NCBI GenBank assembly: GCA_009692585.1
Contig: SHYX01000005.1
Coordinates: 62,001 to 126,000 of the forward strand
From: Myxococcales bacterium
Lineage (GTDB): Bacteria > Myxococcota > UBA796 > SXON01
Length of the DNA: 64,000 nt
Reading direction: 5' to 3'
Below are positions 7,544 through 15,668 of this stretch, piece after piece; position 1 is the stretch's first letter, and every line of letters begins with the position of its first letter. Both the position numbers and the translations under genes were made by a program. Under the pieces are notes generated by a model, which saw nothing but the letters and a program-made list of their open reading frames with translations, was not told where the DNA came from and searched no databases.

Positions 7544-8818
7544 ATGGTGTTGGCGTGGCTGGTTCTGGGGTGCATCGAGTCCGGCGTGACGGCCACGGAG
7601 CGCGACGAGCCCGAGGTCCGCCCCCCCTACGATCCGACGACCCACGACGCCGACCACGACGGCTTCGTGGATGCCGAGGATTGTAAGCCCGACGACGTGA
7701 ATGTTCACCCCGACGGGCTGGAACGGTGCAACGGCCTGGACGACGACTGCGACGGGAAGGTCGACGAGGAGGACTACGACGCCGACGACGACGGGTTCGA
7801 CGATCAAGTCGCCTGCTACGGTCTTCCCGGCGAAATGGACTGCCGGGACGACGACGCCTCGGTTCATCCCGGTGCGGCCGAGACCTGCGATTACGTCGAC
7901 GAGGACTGCAACGGGGTGGTCGACGACGGGGACCTGGACGGCGACGGAGTGCTCACCTGTGACGATTGCGACGACCGCGACGCGTTCACCCGCCCCGGAG
8001 CGGCCGAGGCTTGCGACGCTCTCGACAATGACTGCGACGGGACGATCGACGACGGCTGGGACTTCGACGGGGACGGGTACAGCGAGTGTCAGGGGGACTG
8101 TGCGCCGGACGATGGCGAAGTGGGTCCGGGTGCCGACGAGGCGTGCGACGGCGTCGACAACGACTGTGACGGAGCGGTGGACGAAGACGATGACCTCGAC
8201 GCGGATGGCGTGCCCACCTGCGAGGGGGACTGTGATGACGCCGACGCCAGCGCGTTTCCCGGCGGGGAGGAGGTCTGCGACGGCGCGGACAACGATTGCG
8301 ACAGCGGCACCGACGAGGCGGTGGACGCCGACGGCGATGGCTACACGAGGTGTTTGGGCGACTGCGACGAAGCGAGCCCGGCGGCGTTCCCGGGGGGGGC
8401 CGAGGTCTGTGACGGGGTGGACAACGACTGCAACGGCTACACCGACGAGATCTACGCCTGCTACGGCTGCACCGCATCGAGCTCGTATGTGCTCTGCTCG
8501 ACCAGCACGACCTGGTCGCTGGCCGAAAACGCGTGCGAGGGCTTCGGCGGGGCGTTGGTCCGGCTCAGCAGCGCCGCCGAGAACGACGATGTCGCCACCC
8601 TCACCGCCCGGCCCACGTGGATTGGGGCGAACGACGTCGACACCGAGGGCCTTTGGGTGTGGCCCGATGGCTCTCCCCTCGGATTCGACAGCTGGGCCTC
8701 GGGGTATCCGACCAGCTCCGACGCGGCGGACTGCACCATCACCAACTACGGGGGTCGGCGAGGGGACTGGGTCGATGTCGACTGTTCCGGGTCGTACCCG
8801 TTCGCCTGCGAGCTGTGA
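7544..8818 (+). CDS. MopE-repeat lipoprotein with C-terminal C-type lectin domain
   Basis: A 424-residue protein. The N-terminus MVLAWLVLGC is an extremely short lipoprotein signal (lipobox LVLGC, Cys10). Residues about 30-305 contain seven MopE-type modules (CNGLDDDCDG, CDGVDNDCDG and so on, each followed by DxDGDG loops). Residues about 310-424 form a C-type lectin-like domain: CTASSSY, WSLAENACEGFGG, TWIGANDVDTEGLW, WPDG, a WxxGxP-type segment, DWVDVDC and PFACEL at the end. CTLDs bind sugars or proteins, often with calcium. The architecture suggests a calcium-rich stalk presenting a binding head at the surface, which is inference. No other start lies near the ATG in this frame. Confidence 0.85.
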   Translation: MVLAWLVLGCIESGVTATERDEPEVRPPYDPTTHDADHDGFVDAEDCKPDDVNVHPDGLERCNGLDDDCDGKVDEEDYDADDDGFDDQVACYGLPGEMDCRDDDASVHPGAAETCDYVDEDCNGVVDDGDLDGDGVLTCDDCDDRDAFTRPGAAEACDALDNDCDGTIDDGWDFDGDGYSECQGDCAPDDGEVGPGADEACDGVDNDCDGAVDEDDDLDADGVPTCEGDCDDADASAFPGGEEVCDGADNDCDSGTDEAVDADGDGYTRCLGDCDEASPAAFPGGAEVCDGVDNDCNGYTDEIYACYGCTASSSYVLCSTSTTWSLAENACEGFGGALVRLSSAAENDDVATLTARPTWIGANDVDTEGLWVWPDGSPLGFDSWASGYPTSSDAADCTITNYGGRRGDWVDVDCSGSYPFACEL

Positions 8819-8821
8819 GCG

Positions 8822-9499
8822 TCAGTAGTAGAAGTAGTAGTACTGGCGGGCGCCGTTCTGATTGGTGGCATAACGTAGGAAGTCCGCGGAATATCGGTCG
8901 CCCTGCACCCCGGTTGCGCTGCCGGCGAAATTGTATCCGTACAGGTACCAACCGAGGTACCGCTCGCCGGTGAGGTGGGCCCAGACGACCTCTTCGAGTT
9001 GGTACTCGGTGGCGCCGTACTCGTATGCGAACGCCTCGGTCCAGCCGAATCCGTCGACATAAGTGGTGAAGTAGAGCTCCTGATACGAAGTTTTGTCGAA
9101 CACGGTCGGGCCGTTGAAGGCGTCACACCAGTCGCCGGAGGTTCCGCCGCCGGTGACCCGCGTCGAGAACGACCACTCGCAGTCGGGGCAGCCGGGCGCA
9201 CCGGCGCCGACGCTCTCGTAGGTGGCGAAGATGTCGCAGATGAAGTCCTGTTCGCGGAGTCGAAAGGCTCCGAGTCCGCGGGTGGCGGTAAGGGTCTGAC
9301 GCTCCGGATCGAAGTCGACCGAGCCGTGCCAGGCCAAAAAGGCCGTCCCCGTGTCGGCGCCGTCGGGTTCGCGTTCCGGGTCCGGCGCCAGGGTGATGCC
9401 GGGGCCAAAAAGGTCGATGAGTTCGTCGGCGACGCAGCCCTGCAGAGCGACGAAGAGGGCGAGGTGCACGATCAGCCGAACTCCAGCAGCACGGTACAC
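8822..9499 (-). CDS. Putative lipoprotein of unknown function
   Basis: A protein of about 225 residues. The first start is GTG at 9499 (an Arg-containing n-region, then LIVHLALFVALQGC as h-region and lipobox); GTG at 9469 would give a shorter signal in the style of other lipoproteins here. The mature part has four clustered Cys (ICDIF, GCPDCEW, DWCDAF) and an extremely Tyr-rich C-terminus ending YYYFYY. No family is recognised. Its stop lies three bases from the stop of the lectin lipoprotein (convergent). Confidence 0.65.
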   Translation of the reverse strand: MYRAAGVRLIVHLALFVALQGCVADELIDLFGPGITLAPDPEREPDGADTGTAFLAWHGSVDFDPERQTLTATRGLGAFRLREQDFICDIFATYESVGAGAPGCPDCEWSFSTRVTGGGTSGDWCDAFNGPTVFDKTSYQELYFTTYVDGFGWTEAFAYEYGATEYQLEEVVWAHLTGERYLGWYLYGYNFAGSATGVQGDRYSADFLRYATNQNGARQYYYFYY

Positions 9500-9586
9500 C
9501 GGCGGGCCCGGCTACGCACCCTCAATTGGGCTTCCGCGCTGTCAGCGGAGCGCGGCATGGGGCATGCAGGCTAACGCGAGCCCGGC

Positions 9587-9592
9587 TAGAAT
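9587..9592 (+). promoter_or_regulatory. -10-like hexamer TAGAAT before the 9599 gene
   Basis: TAGAAT is followed by six bases and then ATG at 9599, predicting a leaderless transcript. The TAG is also an in-frame stop for the gene, so translation cannot start further upstream. No clear -35 is seen. Confidence 0.45.
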
Positions 9593-9598
9593 ACCGGG

Positions 9599-10213
9599 AT
9601 GTTCTGCTTCCTCTGGGCGTGCGCCACCGAAACCTGGACGGACGCGGCCGAGCCGGAGGCGCTCGCGCCCTTGGATGCACACGACCTCGAATCGCCCAGC
9701 GACGCCGGCGATCCCTATCCGGAGCGCTCGGCCATGGTCTCGGGTCGCGAGGACGAGTATGACTGGTCGGTGCTGCGAGGCTGGGTGAAGGCCGATGCTG
9801 CTGCGGTCTGGGAGGCGGTGATCGAGCCGGATGTGGGGGTGAACCGGCGCGACGTTGCGTCGTGGACCGTGGTCCCGCTCGAGGACGGCGTGGTGGACAG
9901 CTCCTACCTCGTCAACGAGGTGGTCGTGGAGCCGATCACCGTCGACTTCGATCTCACCTGGCGGCATGCCCACGCCGACGATCCGGCGGCTGGCAGCGTT
10001 TCGGTGTGGGAGAAGACGGCAGGAACCGAGTTCATCTCGCTCATGGCGGGCTCGGTGCTGTCTACCGGTCACGACGGCGTGGTCGATTTCCTGGTGGTAT
10101 TCCACCTCAAGACGGTCGACTCCGGCACGGAGAGGACCGAGCAGTTCGTCACCGATTTCTACGCTTCGGTCCTTGCGGCCGCCCACGGCGAGGCGCTGCC
10201 GACGTATGAATAG
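9599..10213 (+). CDS. Putative lipoprotein, weakly SRPBCC/START-like
   Basis: A 204-residue protein with a minimal signal, MFCFLWAC (lipobox Cys8). The start is fixed by an in-frame stop 12 bases upstream. After an acidic spacer, residues about 58-195 read like a helix-grip domain (WVKADAAAVWEAVIEPDVG, then alternating beta strands such as YLVNEVVVEPITVDFDLTWRH, and a final helix FVTDFYASVLAAAHG), similar in pattern to SRPBCC/START lipid-binding folds. That assignment is inference. It converges on and overlaps the 10149-10811 gene by 65 bp. Confidence 0.6.
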   Translation: MFCFLWACATETWTDAAEPEALAPLDAHDLESPSDAGDPYPERSAMVSGREDEYDWSVLRGWVKADAAAVWEAVIEPDVGVNRRDVASWTVVPLEDGVVDSSYLVNEVVVEPITVDFDLTWRHAHADDPAAGSVSVWEKTAGTEFISLMAGSVLSTGHDGVVDFLVVFHLKTVDSGTERTEQFVTDFYASVLAAAHGEALPTYE

Positions 10214-10811
10214 GGTCGGGGCGCTCGGCAGTCTGCGCGCCCAGGTAGATCATCACGCAGCGGCGCACGTAATAGCCGAGATAGCGAACAATTGCCCCTG
10301 GTCCGCCTCGAAAGCTGAGGCCCTGCGCCATGACGCCGCCGATGCCCATGGTGAAGACTCCCCGCAGTCGCGGTGACCCGACCGGCTCGGCCCCCTCCCA
10401 CACGTCGACCAACAGCGTGGTGGTGTCGGTCAGCACCGTGGGAAACCAACGCCGCCGGCGCACGTCCTTGACGCCGAGCAGCACGTAGCGCCGCCCCTTG
10501 GCCCCCCGGAGGTCCAGGCGGTAGCGCATTTCTAGCACCCCTGGGTCCGCGTCGACGAACAGCTCCAGGGAGCCGTCGTGGACGGCGATCGGGCCGGGCT
10601 CCAGGGCCGGGCACACCACGAGCCCGAAGGCGGGGCTCCGATGGCGGGGATCGCCGACCATCGCGTCGACGTCGGACGTCAGCACCGTGAGCGTGAAGCT
10701 GGCGTGGTCGCCGGACGTGCAGGCCGAGGCGCCCGCGGCGCGGTGTGAACGGTCGGACGCCGGCCCCAGCCAGCCGGCCATCGTCTCGGTGAATCGGACC
10801 TGTCCAGGCAT
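10149..10811 (-). CDS. Beta-rich accessory domain protein resembling those of cholesterol-oxidase-like GMC proteins
   Basis: A 220-residue soluble protein beginning QVRFTETMAGWLG. The pattern FTETMxG, a DPxHRSPAFG-type motif near residue 55, MRYRLDLRGAKGRRYVLLGVKDV and TDTTTLLVDVWEG resembles a domain I associate with GMC-type cholesterol-oxidase-like and alpha/beta-hydrolase proteins of actinobacteria and myxobacteria, where it often sits next to a hydrolase. The neighbouring alpha/beta hydrolase gene (10843, divergent, 31 bp away) fits that context. The family call rests on pattern memory only. The basic tail (RRGRPQGPKRRNR) lies in the overlap with the preceding lipoprotein gene. Confidence 0.5.
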   Translation of the reverse strand: MPGQVRFTETMAGWLGPASDRSHRAAGASACTSGDHASFTLTVLTSDVDAMVGDPRHRSPAFGLVVCPALEPGPIAVHDGSLELFVDADPGVLEMRYRLDLRGAKGRRYVLLGVKDVRRRRWFPTVLTDTTTLLVDVWEGAEPVGSPRLRGVFTMGIGGVMAQGLSFRGGPGAIVRYLGYYVRRCVMIYLGAQTAERPDPIHTSAAPRRGRPQGPKRRNR

Positions 10812-10842
10812 GGGCCGGTGGTTATCCCGGGCCGTGCGCGAA

Positions 10843-11682
10843 ATGACCTGGACGGTTCGGGGCCGGGTGCTGGCCGGGCTGCAATGGGGCGAGCCCGTTG
10901 GCCGGCCGATCGTGTTTCTCCACGGCTTCCTGGATCACGCTGGGGCGTGGTCGCGGGTCGCGGCCGGGCTCCCGGGTTGGCGGTTGGCCTATGACCACCG
11001 CGGGCACGGTCGCTCCGCCCACATCAGCGCTTCCGACGACGACGGCTTCGTGACGTACCACTTCGCTGAGTACCTGGCCGACCTCGATGGTCTGCTTGCC
11101 CAACTCGGCCCGGCGGTCCTGGTCGGTCACTCGATGGGGGGCACGATCGCAACGATGTACGCTGGCGTACGCCCCCAGCGGGTGTTGGCGGTCGTCACCG
11201 TGGACGGCCTCGGCCTCGCCGACGGCGCCGACGGCGCCGTCACCCGGATGGAGGAATTCCTCGACGGGGTCGGCCGCCTTCCCGTCAACAGACGCTTCGT
11301 CTCGATCGATGAGGCGGCGGCGCGCCTGCGACACACCCACCCGGCGCTGGACGACGCCTGGAGCCTGGAGTTGGCCGCGCGGAGCCTGCGCCCACTCGAC
11401 GGCGGGTACGCCTGGAGTTGGGACGCGCGACACCGCCTGCGCAGTCCGGTTCCCTACCGGCACGATCACCACATTCGTTTCTTACGCCGGATCCGCTGTC
11501 CGGTGCTGTCGGTGCATCCCCAACGCAGCCCGTTTCAGGACCTTGACGTCGCCGCGCTCGAAGCACAGATTGCGGCGCTCCAGATCATCGTGATCGAGAA
11601 TTGTGGGCACATGGTCCATCTGGACGCTCCGGCGCGGCTCAGCGAGGGCATCGTCTCCTTCCTCGGATCGCTGCCGATTTGA
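10843..11682 (+). CDS. Alpha/beta hydrolase
   Basis: A 279-residue enzyme of the alpha/beta-hydrolase fold: oxyanion-hole HGFLDHAGAW (residues about 28-37), nucleophile elbow GHSMGG near residue 95, an acid residue in the VHPQRSPFQDLD region and catalytic His in NCGHMVHLD close to the end. The length is typical for the family. The start is taken at ATG 10843 because conserved sequence begins right after it (TVRGRVLAGLQWGE); the ATG at 10810 would add 11 residues. The natural substrate is unknown. It is divergent from the beta-rich protein and lies just upstream of the promoter of the CoA cluster. Confidence 0.8.
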   Translation: MTWTVRGRVLAGLQWGEPVGRPIVFLHGFLDHAGAWSRVAAGLPGWRLAYDHRGHGRSAHISASDDDGFVTYHFAEYLADLDGLLAQLGPAVLVGHSMGGTIATMYAGVRPQRVLAVVTVDGLGLADGADGAVTRMEEFLDGVGRLPVNRRFVSIDEAAARLRHTHPALDDAWSLELAARSLRPLDGGYAWSWDARHRLRSPVPYRHDHHIRFLRRIRCPVLSVHPQRSPFQDLDVAALEAQIAALQIIVIENCGHMVHLDAPARLSEGIVSFLGSLPI

Positions 11683-11715
11683 GCGTCGCCCGTCGGGTCA
11701 GGGGGCGTCGGCGCC

Positions 11716-11744
11716 TTGACAGAAGGGCCCAAACGCCGCATAAG
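11716..11744 (+). promoter_or_regulatory. Sigma70-type promoter of the CoA-thioester cluster
   Basis: TTGACA at 11716-11721, a 17-bp spacer, then CATAAG at 11739-11744. Transcription would start near 11751, just before a GGAG (11753-11756) that is spaced correctly for the ATG at 11764. This would drive the overlapping gene series from 11764 to about 17895. Confidence 0.55.
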
Positions 11745-11763
11745 GGGCGGCCGGAGCGGCCTC

Positions 11764-12510
11764 ATGTCCAAGCGTCGTCACGTCGTAATCACTGGTGGGG
11801 GCCGCGGCATCGGGGCCGAAATCGCCCGCCGCTTTGCCTCTTTGGGGGACCGCATCACGGTACTGGCGCGGACGCGGGAGGAGGTCGAGAAGATCGCCGA
11901 CGAGGTCGGGGGCTACGGCGTTCGCTGTGACGTGGGCGAACCCGCCAGCGTCGAGGCCGCCTTCATGGCCGCGGGCCCGGTCGACATCCTCATCAACAAC
12001 GCCGGTGTGGCCCGGTCGTCGCCGGTGCTCAAGACCGATGTCCGCGTCTGGGAGGAACACCTCAAGGTCAACCTCACCGGCTCGTTCTTGTGCGCGCTCA
12101 AGGTGCTTCCCGGCATGGCCAGCCGTGGCAACGGGCGCATCATCAACATCGCCAGCGTCGCCGGCCTCAAGGGCTACCCCTACCTCGCCGCCTACTGCGC
12201 CTCCAAGCACGGGCTGATCGGGCTCACCCGCGCGCTCGCGGTCGAGTACGCCGAGAAGGGGGTGACGGTCAACGCCATCTGCCCCGGGTACGTCGATTCG
12301 CCGCTGCTCACCCACTCCATCACCAACATCGTGGACAAGACCGGTCGCGATCATGAAGAGGTTCGCCAGGAGCTCGCCGATCGCAGCCCCCAGCACCGGT
12401 TCCTCGATGCCGCCGAGATCGCGGCGACCTGCGTCTTTCTCGCGAGCGAGGAAGCGCGCGGCATCAACGGGCAGGCGTTGTCGATCTGCGGCGGCGAGAT
12501 GAACGTCTGA
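11764..12510 (+). CDS. Short-chain dehydrogenase/reductase
   Basis: A 248-residue NAD(P)-dependent SDR: cofactor loop TGGGRGIG (residues 9-16), NNAG motif, catalytic Ser in NIASVAG, YCASK for Tyr and Lys, and ICPGYVDSPLL after it. The ATG is preceded by GGAG. In clusters of this composition (SDR, RidA, crotonase, acyl-CoA dehydrogenase, CoA ligase) the SDR is thought to oxidise a 3-hydroxyacyl-CoA intermediate of ring-cleaved aminobenzoyl-CoA; this role is inference. The stop overlaps the RidA start (TGATG). Confidence 0.85.
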   Translation: MSKRRHVVITGGGRGIGAEIARRFASLGDRITVLARTREEVEKIADEVGGYGVRCDVGEPASVEAAFMAAGPVDILINNAGVARSSPVLKTDVRVWEEHLKVNLTGSFLCALKVLPGMASRGNGRIINIASVAGLKGYPYLAAYCASKHGLIGLTRALAVEYAEKGVTVNAICPGYVDSPLLTHSITNIVDKTGRDHEEVRQELADRSPQHRFLDAAEIAATCVFLASEEARGINGQALSICGGEMNV

Positions 12511-12902
12511 TGGACGGTCCGGTGCAGCCGGTGGGCTGGCCCCGGCCGCGCGGGTACAGCAACGGGTATCGGCTCGACAACGTCCTGTTCGTGTCCGGGC
12601 AGGTGGCCTGGGACGCGGAAGGGCGGATCGTGGGGGACGGTGACTTCGCGGCGCAGTTCCGCCAGGCCCTCGCCAACGTGTGTGCCGTGCTCGACGCGGC
12701 GGGAGTCGCCCGCGAGCGCGTCGGCCGGGTGACGGTGTACGTCGTCGAAAAAGAATCGTACACCGCGATGATGCGCGAGGTTGGTGCGATCTGGCGGGAC
12801 CTGTTCGGCCGGCACTATCCCGCGATGAGCCTGGTGCAGGTGGCCGCGCTCCTCGAGCCGGGTGCCCTGGTGGAGATCGAGGCAACGGCGGTCGTCCTCT
12901 AA
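12510..12902 (+). CDS. RidA/YjgF-family enamine/imine deaminase
   Basis: A 130-residue protein of the RidA (YjgF/YER057c/UK114) family, with the usual length and pattern: GYSNGYRLDNVLFVSGQVAWD near the start, a central FRQALANVCAVLDAAG helix and VQVAALLEPGALVEIEATAVV at the end. The family hydrolyses reactive enamines or imines to ketones and ammonia. The family's active-site Arg (IRV..AS..P..R..V type) is not obvious: the corresponding block reads LVQVAALLEPGALVEIEA, so this is probably not the housekeeping RidA subgroup. Placement between SDR and crotonase fits ammonia release in a 2-aminobenzoyl-CoA-like pathway. Confidence 0.8.
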   Translation: MDGPVQPVGWPRPRGYSNGYRLDNVLFVSGQVAWDAEGRIVGDGDFAAQFRQALANVCAVLDAAGVARERVGRVTVYVVEKESYTAMMREVGAIWRDLFGRHYPAMSLVQVAALLEPGALVEIEATAVVL

Positions 12903-12921
12903 GCGCCCGGGAGGGTCTTCG

Positions 12922-13680
12922 ATGTTGGTTTCCATCGCCGATCGCGTCGCGACCGTCACCCTTGACCGGCCCCATCGGCTCAACGCGTTGACGTTCGAGG
13001 AATACCGGTCGTTGATCAGCTGGTTTCGCGATCCACCGTCCGGCGTCGGCGCCATCGTGGTGACCGGCAGCGGGCGGGCCTTCTGCTCGGGCGGTGACGT
13101 CGAGGACATCATCGGTCAGCTGTTCGCCCGCGACATGGAGGGCTTGCTGACGTTCACACGCATGACCGTGGACCTCGTCCGGGCCATGCGCACCAACCGC
13201 ATCCCGATCGTGGCGGCGGTCAACGGGGTCGCGGCCGGTGCCGGCGCGATCATCGCGCTGGCGAGCGATCTTCGGATCGCCTCCACCCGCGGGCGGATCG
13301 CCTTCCTCTTCAACAAGGTCGGGCTGTGCGGCGCCGACATGGGGGCGGCGCACCTGCTCCCGCGGATCGTCGGGCTGGGCCGCGCGACCGAGTTGCTGTT
13401 GCTCGGGGACATGATCGATGCCACCACGGCCGAGCGCTACGGGCTGTTCAACCGGGTCGTCGCCGAGGATGTGCTCCTGCACGAGGCCCATACGCTGGCC
13501 GGCCGCATCGCGCACGGGCCCGCTTTCGCCAACGGCATGACCAAGGAGGCGCTGGTGCGCGAGCTGGACGTGTCCCTGGACACGGCGCTGGAGATGGAGG
13601 CGCAGGCCCAGGCCATCTGCATGGCCCACCCCGACTTCCGAGCCGCCTTCGACGCGTGGGCGGCGCAGCGGCCGACGTGA
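12922..13680 (+). CDS. Enoyl-CoA hydratase/isomerase (crotonase) family
   Basis: A 252-residue crotonase. The ATG is preceded by GGAGG at seven-base spacing. Oxyanion-hole segments are clear: SGRAFCSGGDV (near residue 55) and NGVAAGAGAIIALASDLRIA (near 100). The two Glu residues of classical hydratases are absent: the first position lies in GAGAIIAL and the second region reads FNKVGLCGADMGAA. The GADMG variant is typical of crotonases found in aromatic-CoA clusters, so hydratase activity with a different acid/base, or ring or C-C bond hydrolysis, is possible. Its stop overlaps the next GTG start (GTGA). Confidence 0.85.
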   Translation: MLVSIADRVATVTLDRPHRLNALTFEEYRSLISWFRDPPSGVGAIVVTGSGRAFCSGGDVEDIIGQLFARDMEGLLTFTRMTVDLVRAMRTNRIPIVAAVNGVAAGAGAIIALASDLRIASTRGRIAFLFNKVGLCGADMGAAHLLPRIVGLGRATELLLLGDMIDATTAERYGLFNRVVAEDVLLHEAHTLAGRIAHGPAFANGMTKEALVRELDVSLDTALEMEAQAQAICMAHPDFRAAFDAWAAQRPT

Positions 13681-14618
13681 GCCCGCGCCTTCGACGCGGC
13701 GTGGGGGTCCTCCTCTCCGTGGGTGGGCTGGTCGCGGCGGTGGCGGTGCTCGCCGCGACGGTGGATCTGGGTGCTGCGGCCGCGACGCTCGGGTCGGCCC
13801 ACCGCGGCTGGCTGGCGGCAGCCGCGGGGATGTCGTTGCTGGCGCCGGTGCTGGTGGCCCTCAAGCTGCTGCTGGTCTTGCGGCTCGTCGACGTACGCCG
13901 CTCGTTTGGCCGTTGCTGGTCGGCCGTGATGGCGGCGGTGACGCTCAATGCCGTCATCCCCGGCCGGGGTGGCGACTTCGTACGCGCCGCCTTCTTGGCG
14001 GAGGAGCCCGGAACCCTTTCGCTGCTGGTGGGCGCGGTGCTCGTCGAACGACTGCTCGACGTGCTGATGCTCGGGCTGATGGCCGGGGCCGCGTCGCTCG
14101 CGGGCGGCGGGGGCGTGGTGACCTGGATCGCGCTCGCCGTCGGCGCGGTCGCCGTGGGGGCGGTGGCGGCCCTGGCCCTCGGCCACCGGCTGCCGGTCCG
14201 GCCCGAGGCCGCGGAGCGCGCTGGGAGGGCGGCCCGCGCCCTGGGGAGCCGGCCTGGGCTCGCGATGGTGATCCTCGGCATGACCGCCATCTGCTGGACG
14301 AACAACGTCGCGACGATGGAGTTGAGCCTGCGCGCCGTCGGCGCCGACATTCCCACCCTCGCCGTCTACGAGGCGACGCCGATCGCGGTGCTCACCGGCA
14401 TCCTCCCGGTGAGCGTCAACGGGATCGGGACCCGGGACGCGGCGATGGTGATGCTCCTGGCGGGGCGGGCGGCCAAAGAGCAGATCGTCGCCGGGGCCTT
14501 CGCATACTTCCTCCTCAACGGCTGGTTTCTGGCGCTGATCGGGATGGTGGCGCTCGGACGGGAGACCCTGCGGCGCGTCAGGGTGCAGGCCGACGCGGCC
14601 CGTTCACCGCCCGCGTAG
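13677..14618 (+). CDS. UPF0104/LPG-synthase-like transmembrane protein
   Basis: A 313-residue protein with about eight hydrophobic helices. Conserved family blocks are LNAVIPGRGGDFVRA (near residue 95) and ILPVSVNGIGTRDAA (near 245), typical of the lysylphosphatidylglycerol-synthase TM family (PF03706). GTG at 13677 overlaps the crotonase stop. Its place inside a CoA-catabolic gene series is odd: it might move a lipid or substrate across the membrane, or simply be co-transcribed. There is no soluble aminoacyltransferase domain, so it is not a full MprF. Confidence 0.8.
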   Translation: MSPRLRRGVGVLLSVGGLVAAVAVLAATVDLGAAAATLGSAHRGWLAAAAGMSLLAPVLVALKLLLVLRLVDVRRSFGRCWSAVMAAVTLNAVIPGRGGDFVRAAFLAEEPGTLSLLVGAVLVERLLDVLMLGLMAGAASLAGGGGVVTWIALAVGAVAVGAVAALALGHRLPVRPEAAERAGRAARALGSRPGLAMVILGMTAICWTNNVATMELSLRAVGADIPTLAVYEATPIAVLTGILPVSVNGIGTRDAAMVMLLAGRAAKEQIVAGAFAYFLLNGWFLALIGMVALGRETLRRVRVQADAARSPPA

Positions 14619-14633
14619 GATACGAAGCGGGCC

Positions 14634-15668
14634 GTGCTCACCACCTGCTTCCCGTACTTCTTCGACGCCGGGCACGCGCCGGTCGAGGAGCGTGCGCAGG
14701 CCTTTCGGGGCGTCGGCGGCATGGGGCAGCGGGTGGCCGCCTTGGGGCGGGCTGGGCTGTTGGTGCGACGTGATACGAGATCGTTGGCGGTGATCCGACG
14801 CCAGCTCGCCTACCAGAGCCCGCTGGACGATCTCGCGTGCGTGATCCAGGAGCTGGGCTGCACGCCGCTGGAACGTGCCGGGGTGCTTGGGGACGTCGTC
14901 GCGGCGGCGCGCGCGGGCGATCGGGTCCTCGCGTTCGCGCTGACCGAGCCCGGCGCCGGCAGCGACGTGCGCGCCATCGCCACCGTCGCGACCGAGCATG
15001 CCGGGGAGTGGCGGCTGACGGGCACGAAGCACCTCATCAGCAACGCTCCTGATTGCGACGGCGCCGTCGTCTTCGCGCGCACCGCAGACCAGGTGGGTTG
15101 TTTTTTTGTGGAGCGGCCGACCACGTCGCTCCAGGCCGTCGCGGCCCACTCCATCGGTCGTATCGAGCTGCACGACACCCCCGCCCAGCTGGTGTCGCCC
15201 AAGGGCTTGGGGTTGGCGTTCGCCACGTTGGAGCGCTGTCGGCCGACGGTGGGCGCGGCCGCGGTGGGGCTCGCCGCGCGTGCGTTGCACGAAACCCGGA
15301 CCCACGTCCTGGCCCGGGTACAGTTCGGCGCGCCCCTGGCGGCGCTCCCCGTCGTGCGCCTTCGCGTCGCGGAGATGGCGGTAGAGCTGGAGAGCGCGAC
15401 CCTCGCGATGCTCCACGCCTGCTGGAAGCGCGATGCTGCCGCGGCGACGGAGCGTACGGGGTACAGCAGCGCCGTGGGAAAGATTGTCGCGACGGAGGCG
15501 GCGCAGCGGATCATCGACACCGCGGTCCAGCTTCATGGCGGCGCCGGCGTGGAAGAGTCGAGCGTGATTCAGCAGCTGTACCGTGCCGTCCGTCCGCTGC
15601 GCATCTACGAGGGCGCCACCGACGTGCTGTTGTCGGTGGTCGCCGACGAGCTCCTGGGGCCACCATGA
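14634..15668 (+). CDS. Acyl-CoA dehydrogenase family protein
   Basis: A 344-residue flavoenzyme, slightly short at the N-terminus for the family (usually about 380). The flavin/substrate motif FALTEPGAGSDV lies near residue 102, WRLTGTKHLISN follows, and the C-terminal helical domain carries QLHGGAGVEE and RIYEGATDVLL, which retains the Glu that acts as catalytic base in medium-chain enzymes. It oxidises acyl-CoA to enoyl-CoA, passing electrons to ETF. A TAGGAT lies at 14616-14621, 12 bases before the GTG, so it may also have its own promoter. The stop overlaps the ligase ATG (ATGA). Confidence 0.85.
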   Translation: MLTTCFPYFFDAGHAPVEERAQAFRGVGGMGQRVAALGRAGLLVRRDTRSLAVIRRQLAYQSPLDDLACVIQELGCTPLERAGVLGDVVAAARAGDRVLAFALTEPGAGSDVRAIATVATEHAGEWRLTGTKHLISNAPDCDGAVVFARTADQVGCFFVERPTTSLQAVAAHSIGRIELHDTPAQLVSPKGLGLAFATLERCRPTVGAAAVGLAARALHETRTHVLARVQFGAPLAALPVVRLRVAEMAVELESATLAMLHACWKRDAAAATERTGYSSAVGKIVATEAAQRIIDTAVQLHGGAGVEESSVIQQLYRAVRPLRIYEGATDVLLSVVADELLGPP

